DNA of 64,000 bases from Candidatus Tokpelaia hoelldoblerii (GCA_002005325.1 CP017315.1:1178001-1242000); one strand, 5' to 3'. Shown: positions 43,032-53,092, numbered from the stretch's first letter. Notes: generated by a model from the letters alone, not told the origin. A program made the numbers and translations.

Positions 43032-43499
43032 TTATTGCCTGTTCAAGCCTTCTTCCTGTTCGGAAACCATATCTGCAGGAGCAGCCGCAGTCTCCTCGCT
43101 GAGGTTTGTTTCCTGCGCGGAAACACTCCTCAATTGCTGGATCTGATCAACAACCGCAACACGGCCATTGCTGCCCATCACCTGATAGTTCAGATGCTGC
43201 ATTGTCCACCATGTGCCATAAATAATGATAAACACGCAGAAAACCGTAAACCATACAGAGGTAATGTTCCACTTCGCATCCGGGCCTTCACCCAGATGAA
43301 GGAAAAATATCATCTGCACAGCAATCTGGATAATTGCCAGACCGGCAAAATAAGCAACTTTGAGATTAAGCGACCAGCCATCCAGCCAGCCCAGCATAAC
43401 AGCGCCAAATGCCAGCAGTGTAAGAATAACGGACAGGATAAACCCGATCATATATTTCCCCACGCTGGGGCCGTGTGTTTCGTAGGTTTCCATACTCAT
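43032..43499 (-). CDS. cyoD: Cytochrome bo3 ubiquinol oxidase subunit IV
   Basis: Small assembly/stability subunit of the bo3 oxidase with three membrane helices (about 17-39, 46-68 and 80-102). GPSVGKYMIGFILSVILT, QMIFFLHL and WNITSVWFTVF are typical. It carries about 50 extra C-terminal residues (Gln/Glu/Ala-rich, hydrophilic) beyond the usual size of about 110. The start overlaps the cyoC stop as ATGA. Confidence 0.93.
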   Translation of the reverse strand: MSMETYETHGPSVGKYMIGFILSVILTLLAFGAVMLGWLDGWSLNLKVAYFAGLAIIQIAVQMIFFLHLGEGPDAKWNITSVWFTVFCVFIIIYGTWWTMQHLNYQVMGSNGRVAVVDQIQQLRSVSAQETNLSEETAAAPADMVSEQEEGLNRQ

Positions 43500-44107
43500 G
43501 ACATAGCTCCCATCAGATAGACAACAGTGAAAACACCAACCCAGACAATGTCAAGGAAGTGCCAGAAAATTGACAGGCATGCCAGGCGCGTTTTGTTGTG
43601 TGCGTTGAGACCTTTACGGCTGAGATGCGCAAACATGCACGCCATCCAGATCAGACCAAAGGTGACATGGATACCATGTGTTGAAACCAGCGCAAAGAAA
43701 GACGACCAGTAAGCCGAGGCTGTCCAGACAGCACCTTCATGAATGAGTTCAGCAAACTCATAAACTTCCATGCAGATAAACCCGAGCCCCAGCAGGAAGG
43801 TGATCGCCAGCCACAGCCGTACACCGGCCAGATTGCTACGGTGCACCTGCACCATAGCGAACCCGTAGGTGATGGAAGAGAACAACAAAAGGAAGGTCTC
43901 AACCATGACAAAAGGCAGGCTGATCAATTGCTTTGGGAACGGCCCGGCATCATAGGATCCGGCAAAGACCAGAAAGGTTGCGAAGAAAGTTGCAAACAGA
44001 AGCAGGTCCTGAAGGATATAGACGAGGAAACCATAGACCTTTACCCTGCCTTCATCGTGATGTTCTTCTTCCATCGCGTGAGCGGTGTTGATAGCTATAT
44101 CGCTCAT
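43496..44107 (-). CDS. cyoC: Cytochrome bo3 ubiquinol oxidase subunit III
   Basis: Five-helix subunit III, 203 residues. VYGFLVYILQDLLLFATFFATFLVF, YEFAELIHEG and STHGIHVTFGLIW are conserved. Overlaps cyoB and cyoD by 4 bases each. Confidence 0.96.
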   Translation of the reverse strand: MSDIAINTAHAMEEEHHDEGRVKVYGFLVYILQDLLLFATFFATFLVFAGSYDAGPFPKQLISLPFVMVETFLLLFSSITYGFAMVQVHRSNLAGVRLWLAITFLLGLGFICMEVYEFAELIHEGAVWTASAYWSSFFALVSTHGIHVTFGLIWMACMFAHLSRKGLNAHNKTRLACLSIFWHFLDIVWVGVFTVVYLMGAMS

Positions 44108-46179
44108 GCTGTTGCTCCTTTATGTGTCAGGAAGGCTGTCAATTCATCTTCCGTTTTTTGAACTTCCTCAGCCGGAATGTAATAGCCATCCTCATTCCCA
44201 AGGAAGGAATGGGCAATAATCACGGCAATCGTTCCGACAAAGGTGACGGCAACCAGCCACCAGATGTGCCACACCAGACCAAAGCCCAGCGCGACCAGCA
44301 ACATACCGGCCCAGAAACCTGCCGCGGTATTCGACGGCATATGGATCTTGTGGAACCCGGTTGTCTGGCGTACATGGCCGCTTTGCTTCATATCCCAGAA
44401 GGCATCTGTTGTATGCACTGTCGGGATTGTGGCGAAGTTATAGGCAGGCGGCGGAGAAGACGTCGCCCATTCCAGTGAGCGGCCGGCGCCCCACGAATCA
44501 TTGTCCTGAACCGGCAGCTTGCCCCTGTGCCTGAAGCCATAGACAATAACGCCGAGCACCTGAAGCACGAAGCAGATAATACCGAGAGCAATGATGAACA
44601 CACCGATCATCGCCGTAATCAAAGCCGGTTGCAGGCCCGGATCGGTGAAGTGTTGCAGACGGCGGGTAATCCCTTCCAGACCGACATAATAGATCGGGTA
44701 AAAAGCAACATGGAAGCCGATGAACCAGCACCAGAAAGACGCAATGCCCAAAGCACGGTTCGGCTTGACGCCGAATACCTTCGGGAACCAGTAGGCCAGG
44801 CCGCCAAGATAGGAAAACACGACACCGCCGATAATGGTATGGTGGAAGTGCGCAACCAGAAACGCCGAATTATGGATTTGCCAGTCGGCAGGGACAATAG
44901 ACAAAAGAACACCGGTCAGACCGCCGCCGACAAAAGTAAAGATCATACCCATTGCCCACAGCATCGGTGGCTCAAACGAAATACGCCCTTTATACATGGT
45001 GAACAGCCAGTTGAAGACCTTCACACCTGTCGGTATCGCAATAATCATCGTCGCTATAGCAAAAACCGTATTGACCGCAGTGCCGCCACCCATGGTGAAG
45101 AAGTGGTGTCCCCAGACGATAAACGACAGAATCAGAATGACGAGCGTAGCCCAAACCATTGACGTGTAGCCGAAAAGACGTTTGTGCGAGAAATTCGGCA
45201 CGATTTCCGACAGGATACCGAAAGCCGGCAGAACAAGCACATACACTTCCGGATGCCCGAAGACCCACACCAGATCAACATAGAGCATCGGATTGCCCTG
45301 GCCGTCATTGGTAAAGAAGTGCGCCCCGGCATAACGGTCAAGCGCCAGAAGGATGAAAACAACCGTCAGCGGCGGATAGATCATCAAAATCAGGATATTG
45401 GAAACCAGTGATGTCCAGGTGAAAACCGGCATTTTGAACATGCTCATGCCCGGGGCGCGCATTGTCATAATCGTCGCGATAAAGTTCACCGCACCAATTG
45501 TTGTCGCGATACCGGAAAGCTGCAAGGACCATAGGTAATAGTCTGTCCCCGTACCGGGGCTGTGAATAATATCCGAATAAGGCGCATAGTTCAGCCAGCC
45601 ACCGCGGGCGAACGCACCAAGACCCAGAGAGATATTGATGAGGATGGCCCCGGCAAAGGTGATCCAGAACCCCAGATTATTGAGGAACGGAAACGCCACG
45701 TCACGCGCGCCGATCTGCAATGGAATGATATAGTTGAAGATACCGAACAGCATCGGTGTCGCCATGAAGAAAATCATGATTGTGCCATGCGCGGTAAAGA
45801 TCTGGCTATAGTGGTCCGAATCCAGAAAGCCCGCGGATTCTGCCGCAAGCTTTGCTGTTTCCGGCGATGTCATTGCCGCGGTATCCACAAAGGCCATAGC
45901 CTGATGGGTCCGCATCATGATGGCATCGGCAAAGCCGCGTACCAGCATGACAATGGCAAGAATGATATACATGATACCGATACGTTTATGGTCAACAGTT
46001 GTTATCCAGTTGCGCCATAGCGGTTTCCACCACCCCATGAGGGTGATGGCTGCAAGGACCAGAGCGCCGATAACACCAATGGAAATCACCGTGTATAAAA
46101 CAATCGGTTCATGCTTGAGCATATCCAAGGCATGGGCATTCGGGTCTGTAAGCCTGCCTAGCAGTATAGAAGAAGACAT
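44104..46179 (-). CDS. cyoB: Cytochrome bo3 ubiquinol oxidase subunit I
   Basis: Catalytic subunit that binds low-spin haem b and the haem o3/CuB centre, reduces O2 to water and pumps protons. FTAHGTIMIFFMATP (haem His), WVFGHPEVYVLVLP (CuB His with the crosslinked Tyr), VWGHHFFTMG and VAHFHHTIIGG are present. Length is 691 residues from ATG 46179. A TTG four codons upstream is less likely. Its hydrophobic N- and C-terminal extra helices are typical of quinol oxidases. Confidence 0.97.
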   Translation of the reverse strand: MSSSILLGRLTDPNAHALDMLKHEPIVLYTVISIGVIGALVLAAITLMGWWKPLWRNWITTVDHKRIGIMYIILAIVMLVRGFADAIMMRTHQAMAFVDTAAMTSPETAKLAAESAGFLDSDHYSQIFTAHGTIMIFFMATPMLFGIFNYIIPLQIGARDVAFPFLNNLGFWITFAGAILINISLGLGAFARGGWLNYAPYSDIIHSPGTGTDYYLWSLQLSGIATTIGAVNFIATIMTMRAPGMSMFKMPVFTWTSLVSNILILMIYPPLTVVFILLALDRYAGAHFFTNDGQGNPMLYVDLVWVFGHPEVYVLVLPAFGILSEIVPNFSHKRLFGYTSMVWATLVILILSFIVWGHHFFTMGGGTAVNTVFAIATMIIAIPTGVKVFNWLFTMYKGRISFEPPMLWAMGMIFTFVGGGLTGVLLSIVPADWQIHNSAFLVAHFHHTIIGGVVFSYLGGLAYWFPKVFGVKPNRALGIASFWCWFIGFHVAFYPIYYVGLEGITRRLQHFTDPGLQPALITAMIGVFIIALGIICFVLQVLGVIVYGFRHRGKLPVQDNDSWGAGRSLEWATSSPPPAYNFATIPTVHTTDAFWDMKQSGHVRQTTGFHKIHMPSNTAAGFWAGMLLVALGFGLVWHIWWLVAVTFVGTIAVIIAHSFLGNEDGYYIPAEEVQKTEDELTAFLTHKGATA

Positions 46180-46250
46180 GTGCGTGTCCAACCTACATTT
46201 AAGAATTGCACTTCAATAGGACGACAGGCTCTGCCCACCATCCCGTTTCA

Positions 46251-47270
46251 TCATTTTTTCGGTGCCCGGATTACTTCAAGAGTACCGGGATCAAAAACCG
46301 AGCACAGCTCACCCCACAGGGATGCAACGGCTGCATCTTTCATCCGCTGTTCATTGCAGGATTTCTCTGAAGGATCACCAACACAGCGATTGGCAACACG
46401 GTAGTAAAGCCGCTTGTCTATCTGACCAAAATGTACAACAGGGCTGTATTCGGGCGGGCCGTATTTGCCTGGAATATATCTGCCATTTTCGTCTTTACTC
46501 TTTTTTGTCAGCTCTGCATAAGCGGCAGCATCAAGGATGTTTCCGCTTGCACGGGCCCTGGCAACCCAGCTTTCAAACTCTGTCTTCGGAACGGAATGCC
46601 ATTTAAACTGCATACCGGCAAAACCGTCGCCGCTATAATTGGCGGAAGCCCCGTTAAAGACCCCGTCGCGGGCGGAATAAAGATGCAGTTTCGCATTCAT
46701 CTGCGGCATGGCGTACAAAACAGTGCCAAGATTGGGAACCCAGAAAGCATTGATAACATCTTCTGCACTCATCTGCAGAAAAACCTGCTGATTCGTCGAT
46801 GCATAAACTTCATTCACACTGGCAACGCCATATTGCGGATAGATAAACAGCCAGCGCCAGTCCAGTGCAACAACGTCAATCTGCAGCGGCTCGCCCTTGC
46901 CGACAACCTTTTCAGGCAGCGGACTGGCTGGATTAAAACGCTGAACAGCAGTAATTGTTATAGCCGCAAGCACGATAATGATACAGATCGGAATCCCCCA
47001 CATGAAGGTTTCCACCTTGCTGGAATGCCCCCAATCGGGAAGATATTCAGAATTCCTGCTGCCTGCCCGGTATTTGATAGCCAGAACAACAACAGCAATC
47101 ATCACCGGCACAACAACCAGGAGCATAGTCCCGACAGCGAGAAGGATAAAATTACGTTCCTGCTGAGCAACATACCCCGCCGGATTCAGCACCACCGCGT
47201 TACAGCCCGCCAGAAGCGGCACCATAAGCAAAGTGCCTGATATGGCTAATATTTTATGCAAATTTTTCAT
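46251..47270 (-). CDS. cyoA: Cytochrome bo3 ubiquinol oxidase subunit II
   Basis: Lipoprotein subunit with signal peptide and lipobox LLAGC (Cys near 23), two membrane helices (about 42-66 and 88-112) and a periplasmic cupredoxin domain. WRWLFIYPQYGVASVNE and MQFKWHSVP are recognisable. The CuA-binding cysteine cluster is missing, as expected for a quinol rather than cytochrome c oxidase. It carries a C-terminal extension with two cysteines (RCVGDPSEKSC). First gene of cyoABCD. No cyoE is present here. Confidence 0.95.
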   Translation of the reverse strand: MKNLHKILAISGTLLMVPLLAGCNAVVLNPAGYVAQQERNFILLAVGTMLLVVVPVMIAVVVLAIKYRAGSRNSEYLPDWGHSSKVETFMWGIPICIIIVLAAITITAVQRFNPASPLPEKVVGKGEPLQIDVVALDWRWLFIYPQYGVASVNEVYASTNQQVFLQMSAEDVINAFWVPNLGTVLYAMPQMNAKLHLYSARDGVFNGASANYSGDGFAGMQFKWHSVPKTEFESWVARARASGNILDAAAYAELTKKSKDENGRYIPGKYGPPEYSPVVHFGQIDKRLYYRVANRCVGDPSEKSCNEQRMKDAAVASLWGELCSVFDPGTLEVIRAPKK

Positions 47271-47492
47271 TTTTGACCTGCCTCTTCACATGCATCACAT
47301 AAGTCTGTGTGAGGTAATTTATTCTGTTTCCTGTCATACCCGGAAAAAATTCCGTGTCATCCTTCATATTCAACTGCTTTCGCGCCACGAGACAGGCATT
47401 TCAAAAACAGCTTTCCAAGCACCGCCGCAAAGCATATTTGCGGTAACACCTCAGCAAGGTGTACTCTTATATGATCCGTTTGGCAAAGCCAT

Positions 47493-47966
47493 TTATGACA
47501 ACTGCGGCAAAATTGCGCAGTTTTTATAATTTTTATGCTGTTGTGCAATGAATTCAATTGCAAAACGGTATCCTGAAATACCGCAACCGGCAATAACACA
47601 ATCAGCCCGCGTGGAAACAAACGAACGATGGCGAAACGATTCGCGCCGGTGAATGTTGGACAGATGCACTTCGGCAACGATGCCGTCAAAACTTTTCAGC
47701 GCATCGAGAATGGCGACAGAGGTGTGGCTGTAGGCAGCCGGGTTGATGACAATGGCCAGCGCTTTTTTACGTGCCTCCTGAATCCAGTCAATCAGTTGAT
47801 GTTCGGCATTGCTTTGCAAAAACTTCACTTTCAGACCAGAGGCAGAGGCGGTTTTTTCACACAATCTGTGCACATCATCAAGCGTTTCATGGCCATATAT
47901 ATCCGGCTCACGAGCGCCCAGAAGATTGAGGTTGGGGCCATTCACTATATAAATCACACCGCTCAA
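47493..47966 (-). CDS. aroQ: 3-dehydroquinate dehydratase, type II
   Basis: Shikimate-pathway enzyme that dehydrates 3-dehydroquinate. IVNGPNLNLLGAREPDIYG carries the catalytic Tyr of the lid, followed by FLQSNAEHQLIDWI, NPAAYSHTSVAI and EVHLSNIHRRESFRHRS. TTG 47966 is chosen as start: GGAGGG lies 7 bases upstream and the domain begins there, giving 157 residues. No ATG fits. It is not followed by accB/accC as in many Proteobacteria. Confidence 0.94.
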   Translation of the reverse strand: MSGVIYIVNGPNLNLLGAREPDIYGHETLDDVHRLCEKTASASGLKVKFLQSNAEHQLIDWIQEARKKALAIVINPAAYSHTSVAILDALKSFDGIVAEVHLSNIHRRESFRHRSFVSTRADCVIAGCGISGYRFAIEFIAQQHKNYKNCAILPQLS

Positions 47967-48038
47967 AGCGTTACCCTCCGGTAAAAACTGTTTATTTCGC
48001 AATATTATATAGAAAAATGTTAGAGTATCGTAAAGATT

Positions 48039-49226
48039 TTATGGCAGGGAAACAGACGGATCTGTCCGCGCAGCTACGCCGCCCTCGACATGGAAAAACT
48101 CCGCCCGCCCTTGCAGGTCCTTGAAAAGCGCTGCGTCCGTGCCGGTCATAAACGCCTGTGCGCCCAAGCCATCAAGAATATCAAACAACGCCTTGCGCCG
48201 GACAGTATCAAGATGGGCGGCAATTTCATCAAGCAGCAGAATCGGCGTCATCGCCGACAATTCCGCCGTCAGGCGGGCATGAGACAGGACAAGACCGGTC
48301 AACAGGGCTTTTTGCTCGCCTGTCGAACATAACCCCGCCGGCATGGCTTTTTCTGCGTGACGCACCAGTAAATCACTGCGGTGCGGCCCTTCCAGCGCAC
48401 GGCCGGCACGCCCGTCAATCCCCCGCCCCCGCTCCAGCAGTGCCCGAAAATGTTCTTCCGCATCAACAGCCGCCATCAGCCCGACAGCTTTTTCAACGGT
48501 TCCTGCAAGAGCAAGTTCAGCGCGCGGAAAACCGCCTGCCTCCGGCATATGTCCGATAACTGCCTGCAACAGGCGCATCATTTCCACCCGGGCCGCCGCG
48601 ATCGCCGTGCCAAGTTCAGCCATCTGCACCTCAAGCGCCTCAAGCCACACAGGATCACGCGCTCCTTCCGCCAGCAAACGATTGCGGGCGCGCATGGCTT
48701 TTTCATAATCAAGGGTACGCCGTCCATGCAAAGGATCAATTGCCAGCACCATCCGGTCAAGAAAACGCCGCCGTTCACCGCCCGGGCCGGTAAACAAACC
48801 ATCCATCGCCGGCACAAGCCAAACAATGCGGCAATAGTCGAGAAGCTGGTCGGCCGCCCCCGCCGCACTGTTGATACGAATTTTCCGCCCCCCTTCCCCC
48901 TGTACGGCCGGCATGACACCGGTGCCGATATGCGCTTCGCCATAGGCGGGGCCGAACAGGCGGGCATGGATGGAAAAACCGCTCTCCCCCTGTTTTTCCT
49001 GAACAGATGTCACATCACTATAGGCGGCACGGCGCAAACCGCGCCCGGGAGAAAGAAAAGAAACAGCTTCCAGCAGATTGGTTTTTCCGGCGCCGTTATG
49101 TCCGGTTAAAACAACATGAGTGCCTGAAAAATCAAGCACCTGTGCCATGTAATTGCGAAAATGCGTCAGCCGGATATGGCGCAGCGTCACCCGCCCCGCA
49201 TGATCCAGCCTGTCCGCTTCGCTCAC
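48039..49226 (-). CDS. recF: DNA replication and repair protein RecF
   Basis: SMC-like ATPase that loads RecA at gaps. Walker A GHNGAGKTNLLE, signature region (LLTGLVLSHARL) and Walker B PILLLDEIAAHLD are present in 395 residues. It begins 7 bases after the dnaN stop, keeping the dnaA-dnaN-recF order. Confidence 0.95.
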   Translation of the reverse strand: MSEADRLDHAGRVTLRHIRLTHFRNYMAQVLDFSGTHVVLTGHNGAGKTNLLEAVSFLSPGRGLRRAAYSDVTSVQEKQGESGFSIHARLFGPAYGEAHIGTGVMPAVQGEGGRKIRINSAAGAADQLLDYCRIVWLVPAMDGLFTGPGGERRRFLDRMVLAIDPLHGRRTLDYEKAMRARNRLLAEGARDPVWLEALEVQMAELGTAIAAARVEMMRLLQAVIGHMPEAGGFPRAELALAGTVEKAVGLMAAVDAEEHFRALLERGRGIDGRAGRALEGPHRSDLLVRHAEKAMPAGLCSTGEQKALLTGLVLSHARLTAELSAMTPILLLDEIAAHLDTVRRKALFDILDGLGAQAFMTGTDAALFKDLQGRAEFFHVEGGVAARTDPSVSLP

Positions 49227-49233
49227 AACCGGC

Positions 49234-50355
49234 CTAGACCCGCATCGGCATCAACACATAAAGCGCATCTGCCGCCTGCATATCACGGATAAGGGTCGGA
49301 GAACCGGCATCAGCCAGCATGAACACCACATCCTCGCCGGACAGCTGGTTGGTGATATCAAGAAGATAGCGGGAATTAAAGCCGATTTCGATGGCATCAC
49401 TCTGATAGTCAACGCCAAGCTGGTCTTCCGCGCTGCCGGAATCAGGATTGTTAACGCTCAACGTTATCTGGTCCGGCGTAATCGCAAGCTTGACAGCCCG
49501 GCCGCGATCGCTGGAAATGGTTGAGACACGATCCACAGCAGCAGCAAAAGCCGCACATTTGGCAACCAGTTTTTTATCATTGCCGGACGGAATCACCCGC
49601 TGATATTCAGGGAACGTGCCGTCAATCAGTTTTGAGGTCAGCACAACAGAACCGACCGTAAAACGAATTTTGGCATCCGACACCTCAACACGCACCGGCA
49701 CTTCCAGCTCTTCACCCAGCAGTTTCTGCAACTCGCCGACAGTTTTGCGCGGAATAATCACCCCCGGCATACCCTCGGCGCCCTGCGGAGCAATACAGTC
49801 GGCTTGCGCCAGCCGGTGGCCATCGGTTGCAACGGCCCTCAGCTTTGCTGTCCCCTCAACCTCAATGCTGTGGAAATAAATCCCATTGAGGTAATAGCGC
49901 GTTTCTTCTGTCGAGATGGCAAACTGCGTGCAATCGATCAGCCGTTTCAGAAGCGGCGCTTCCAGGTCAAAGGCATGGCTGAATGTTCCGGCATTCAGGC
50001 TCGGAAAATCTGCCTTAGGCAGGGCCTGCAGACGAAAATTCGAGCGGCCGGAGACAACGGAAACCGCGCCGCCGTCAGGATTAAGGGCCAGCATAACCTC
50101 ACCGCCATCAGGCAGTTTGCGGATAATATCATGGAGCAGATGCGCCGGAACTGTTGTCGAACCGGCTGTTTCAATCTGCGAAGCCGTCGTTTCCGTCACC
50201 TCAAGATCAAGGTCTGTCGCTCTGAACTGCACCTGTCCGCCTTCCGCATCAATCAGCACATTGGACAGAATCGGAATTGTGTTGCGGCGTTCAACCACAC
50301 GATGAACCCGCCCGAGGGATTTCAAAAGATTTGTACGATCCACAGTAATACGCAT
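49234..50355 (-). CDS. dnaN: DNA polymerase III sliding clamp (beta subunit)
   Basis: Ring-shaped processivity clamp. Three repeated domains in 373 residues; starts MRITVDRTNLLKSLGRVHRVVERRNTIPILS (quoted in part) and ends with YVLMPMRV. ATG 50355 is the family start, since an open frame to 50388 adds an unrelated stretch. Shine-Dalgarno is weak. Confidence 0.95.
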   Translation of the reverse strand: MRITVDRTNLLKSLGRVHRVVERRNTIPILSNVLIDAEGGQVQFRATDLDLEVTETTASQIETAGSTTVPAHLLHDIIRKLPDGGEVMLALNPDGGAVSVVSGRSNFRLQALPKADFPSLNAGTFSHAFDLEAPLLKRLIDCTQFAISTEETRYYLNGIYFHSIEVEGTAKLRAVATDGHRLAQADCIAPQGAEGMPGVIIPRKTVGELQKLLGEELEVPVRVEVSDAKIRFTVGSVVLTSKLIDGTFPEYQRVIPSGNDKKLVAKCAAFAAAVDRVSTISSDRGRAVKLAITPDQITLSVNNPDSGSAEDQLGVDYQSDAIEIGFNSRYLLDITNQLSGEDVVFMLADAGSPTLIRDMQAADALYVLMPMRV

Positions 50356-50716
50356 AGCCACACAGCCCGTTTCTGGTGCGGTTTTCAACCATCATCCATG
50401 ATGAAAAACGCGAACAATCAACATTTACCGGTTTTCAGACCATTTCCAGATATGAAACAGATCGCCATTTTTACAAAATGGCCCGATTCATTCACTTATT
50501 GCATTTTGCCATTCCGCAAGGGCGGATTAAACTGCAAAATGCCGGATGGCAGGCTTATGGAAAAGTTACATATTCTACCGCAAGGGCATTAAAGAATCGC
50601 TCCAGCAAACCCGCTTCTCACGGACAGGATGGCAGAAAACGACCGGGAAAAGCAAGCAGCCATGCAGAATCTTGTCATCTTGCCTGTTGATAAGCTTTTC
50701 CGATCTTTGTGATCCC
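50356..50716. other. dnaA-dnaN intergenic region with hairpins
   Basis: No gene is seen in these 361 bases. GCCATTTT-TAC-AAAATGGC (50464-50482) makes a tight hairpin. GCATTTTGC (50501-50509) pairs with GCAAAATGC (50534-50542). These may separate dnaA and dnaN transcription, though neither has a clear T run. Confidence 0.5.
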
Positions 50717-52264
50717 TTAAAGCGCCTGCTCACTGATCAAACGCTTGAGAAGTTCCAGCTCCTGCCCAAGCTTCTGATCACCGCCAACCAGATCCTCAAT
50801 CTTGCGCACGGCATGCAGCACGGTTGTGTGGTCACGCCCGCCAAAACGGCGGCCGATTTCCGGCAGGGACCGCGGTGTCATCATCTTGGCCAGATACATG
50901 GCGACCTGGCGCGGCTTGACGATGGAACGGGTGCGGCGGTTGGAAAGCAGATCCTGTTTGGTAACATTATAATGACGGGCGACAACACGCTGGATTTCTT
51001 CAATCCTGATCCGTTTCACCTCGCCGCTGCGCGCCAGATGGCCCAGAAACTCATCAATGCGGGCAATGGACAGATTCGGCTCAAAGGACTGACGGAACAA
51101 CAGCTGATTGAACGCCCCTTCCACATCCCGCCCCGAACCGGCGACAGTCTGCGCAATATGCGCCAGAACCTCTTCACTGATCCGCAGGCCGGGATCATCC
51201 TTCCGGGCCAACCGTAAACGGCGGCGCAACATTTCAAGGCGCATTTCATAATCAGGCGCGCTCATCTCAAGGGAAACACCGCCCTGCAGGCGCGAACGCA
51301 CCCGTTCATCAAGGGATTCCAGCTCTGCCGGCGGCCGGTCAGCGGCGACAACCACCTGTTTGGCGCTGTCAAGCAAGGTGTTGAGCAAATGGCAAAATTC
51401 ATTCTGGATCGCCTTGCCCTGCAAAAACTGCATATCATCAATAATCAGCAGGTCAATATCGCGCAGCTGCTCTTTAAGGGACAGCGCATTATTGTCACGA
51501 ATCGCCGTGGCAAAGCGCCACATGAAATATTCTGCTGTCAGATAGACAACCCGCACTGATGCCGCACGTTTTAACGCTGCAGCCGCGATCGCCTGCAACA
51601 GATGGGTTTTGCCCAGACCAACCGAGGCATGGATAAACAACGGGTTGAAACGCAATCCCCCGTTACCGGCTTCAGCCACAGTCTTTGCCGCCGCCAGAGC
51701 GACACGGTTGGAAACACCTTCAACAAAATTGTCAAACGTATAGCGCGGATCAAGCGGTGAACCGAAGACATAGGAACCTGAAACAAGCGGCGACTTTTCT
51801 GTTCTGATGACAGGAGAAATACCGCCCGTGCGTGGCGGAGCGGCAGCCTCCATATCAAGCGCCGGCTGTGAAGCCGCCGGTTTCATCATCCGCCCCGCAG
51901 CACTGCGTACAACAACATCAATGCGCAGAACGGACGGACATTCTTCTTTCCAGATTTCATTCAGCAAAGAGGCATAATGGTTATTGATCCATGAGCGTAA
52001 AAACGCTGTCGGCACCGACAGGCGCACCTGATTATGCGAATATTCATCAAGTTTCAAACGACCGAACCAGCTGGAATACGCCTCAGCCCCCACACGCACT
52101 TTCAGTTTTGCCGCAACGCGGTTGAACATCTGCTGATTCTCTTCATCGGAAAAATCCGCACTGACAGAAAGTGCGGCACCTGAAGCAGGTCCTGAAGATG
52201 ATAATGCTCCGGCCAGATTATCCCGGACTGCATAGTCATCCATATCTGTCTTTACACTGCTCAT
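50717..52264 (-). CDS. dnaA: Chromosomal replication initiator protein DnaA
   Basis: AAA+ initiator that unwinds the origin. Domain I is at the N-terminus after a 35-residue acidic lead, domain III has Walker A GLGKTHLLQA and Walker B LIIDDMQFLQG, and domain IV carries the DnaA-box signature with GRRFGGRDHTTVLHAVRKI. 515 residues. ATG 52264 follows AAGGG by a few bases. Confidence 0.97.
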   Translation of the reverse strand: MSSVKTDMDDYAVRDNLAGALSSSGPASGAALSVSADFSDEENQQMFNRVAAKLKVRVGAEAYSSWFGRLKLDEYSHNQVRLSVPTAFLRSWINNHYASLLNEIWKEECPSVLRIDVVVRSAAGRMMKPAASQPALDMEAAAPPRTGGISPVIRTEKSPLVSGSYVFGSPLDPRYTFDNFVEGVSNRVALAAAKTVAEAGNGGLRFNPLFIHASVGLGKTHLLQAIAAAALKRAASVRVVYLTAEYFMWRFATAIRDNNALSLKEQLRDIDLLIIDDMQFLQGKAIQNEFCHLLNTLLDSAKQVVVAADRPPAELESLDERVRSRLQGGVSLEMSAPDYEMRLEMLRRRLRLARKDDPGLRISEEVLAHIAQTVAGSGRDVEGAFNQLLFRQSFEPNLSIARIDEFLGHLARSGEVKRIRIEEIQRVVARHYNVTKQDLLSNRRTRSIVKPRQVAMYLAKMMTPRSLPEIGRRFGGRDHTTVLHAVRKIEDLVGGDQKLGQELELLKRLISEQAL

Positions 52265-52785
52265 TATCCCTTACCTTTATAATCTTCCGACCACGCTTCA
52301 CAACGCAACTCAGATACAAGCCCTAACCTTTTGTTTATACAGCATGCCTGCCCATGCTTCCCCTTCCGCTCTGTCCCTTCACGAGAAAACAATCGTCTTG
52401 TCACAAAACAAGAGCAAGCAGCATACCCTGTCAGATTGCTTGCAACCTGAACAGCAAAACAAATATGTCACCTCTTCCAGCCATTGTTTGAAGACCAACA
52501 TTCCGACAACATCATAACTCCGATTTGAAAGCAGAAGATATTGTCTGCGTTGATAAACTCAACATACAAAAAGGTTGCCATAAAGTGCAAGAGGCTAACG
52601 GCTTGTCCAGGTGCGACAAAAACGCTTTCTCTCTTTCGTCCCGAAGCAAGAAAATGGCTTGTGACTTTGATTCAAAAGGTGTTTTTCGATTAGCGGCAAT
52701 GGATGGTGTCAAAAGAGCAACGCTAAAAAAAAGTTTTAAAATTTTTGCTTGACACAAAGGTGAGCTGACAGGCTCCCCGAAGGGC

Positions 52786-52794
52786 TGTGGATAA
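52786..52794 (-). promoter_or_regulatory. DnaA box upstream of dnaA
   Basis: TTATCCACA on the minus strand is a perfect consensus DnaA box, about 520 bases before dnaA. It could serve autoregulation or origin function. Confidence 0.55.
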
Positions 52795-53024
52795 ATCAGA
52801 TCCAAGATTGTCTTTTGTAATTTTTCTTTAGCAGCGATTCGGCAAAAATCACGGCAGAAACCAGCCATACGGGCTGAAATTTTAAAATACCTTTATTATT
52901 CAAACAACTAATATAAGAATTCGGGAAAAGATCTTACGTATCCAGAACCAATGAACTGCCCCATACAGGCAGAAGCCCCCCGCACAGCCCCCAAGCCGGG
53001 GACAGCTTTAATACGTCATCACAA

Positions 53025-53050
53025 ATAAAAAAACCCGCTAAAAGCGGGTT
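53025..53050 (-). terminator. rpsT terminator
   Basis: AACCCGC, 5-base loop, GCGGGTT, then TTTTTTT on the minus strand, 42 bases after the rpsT stop. Confidence 0.88.
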
Positions 53051-53092
53051 CTTCCATAAAATCCTGTCTAAAGTGCCATCCAGCAGGAAAGA

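Larger units (their letters stand above)
52265..53092. other. Gene-free region upstream of dnaA
   Basis: These 828 bases show only weak open frames (52525-52752 plus; 52512-52868 minus) without Shine-Dalgarno or recognisable sequence. Local A/T tracts lie at 52725-52745 and 52880-52920. It contains one perfect DnaA box and the rpsT terminator. It may hold the dnaA promoter and possibly origin elements, but a single box is not enough to call oriC. Confidence 0.5.

Noticed and set aside
52512..52868. Open frames on both strands upstream of dnaA
   Set aside because: No Shine-Dalgarno, no recognisable protein features, and they overlap each other in an A/T-rich control region.
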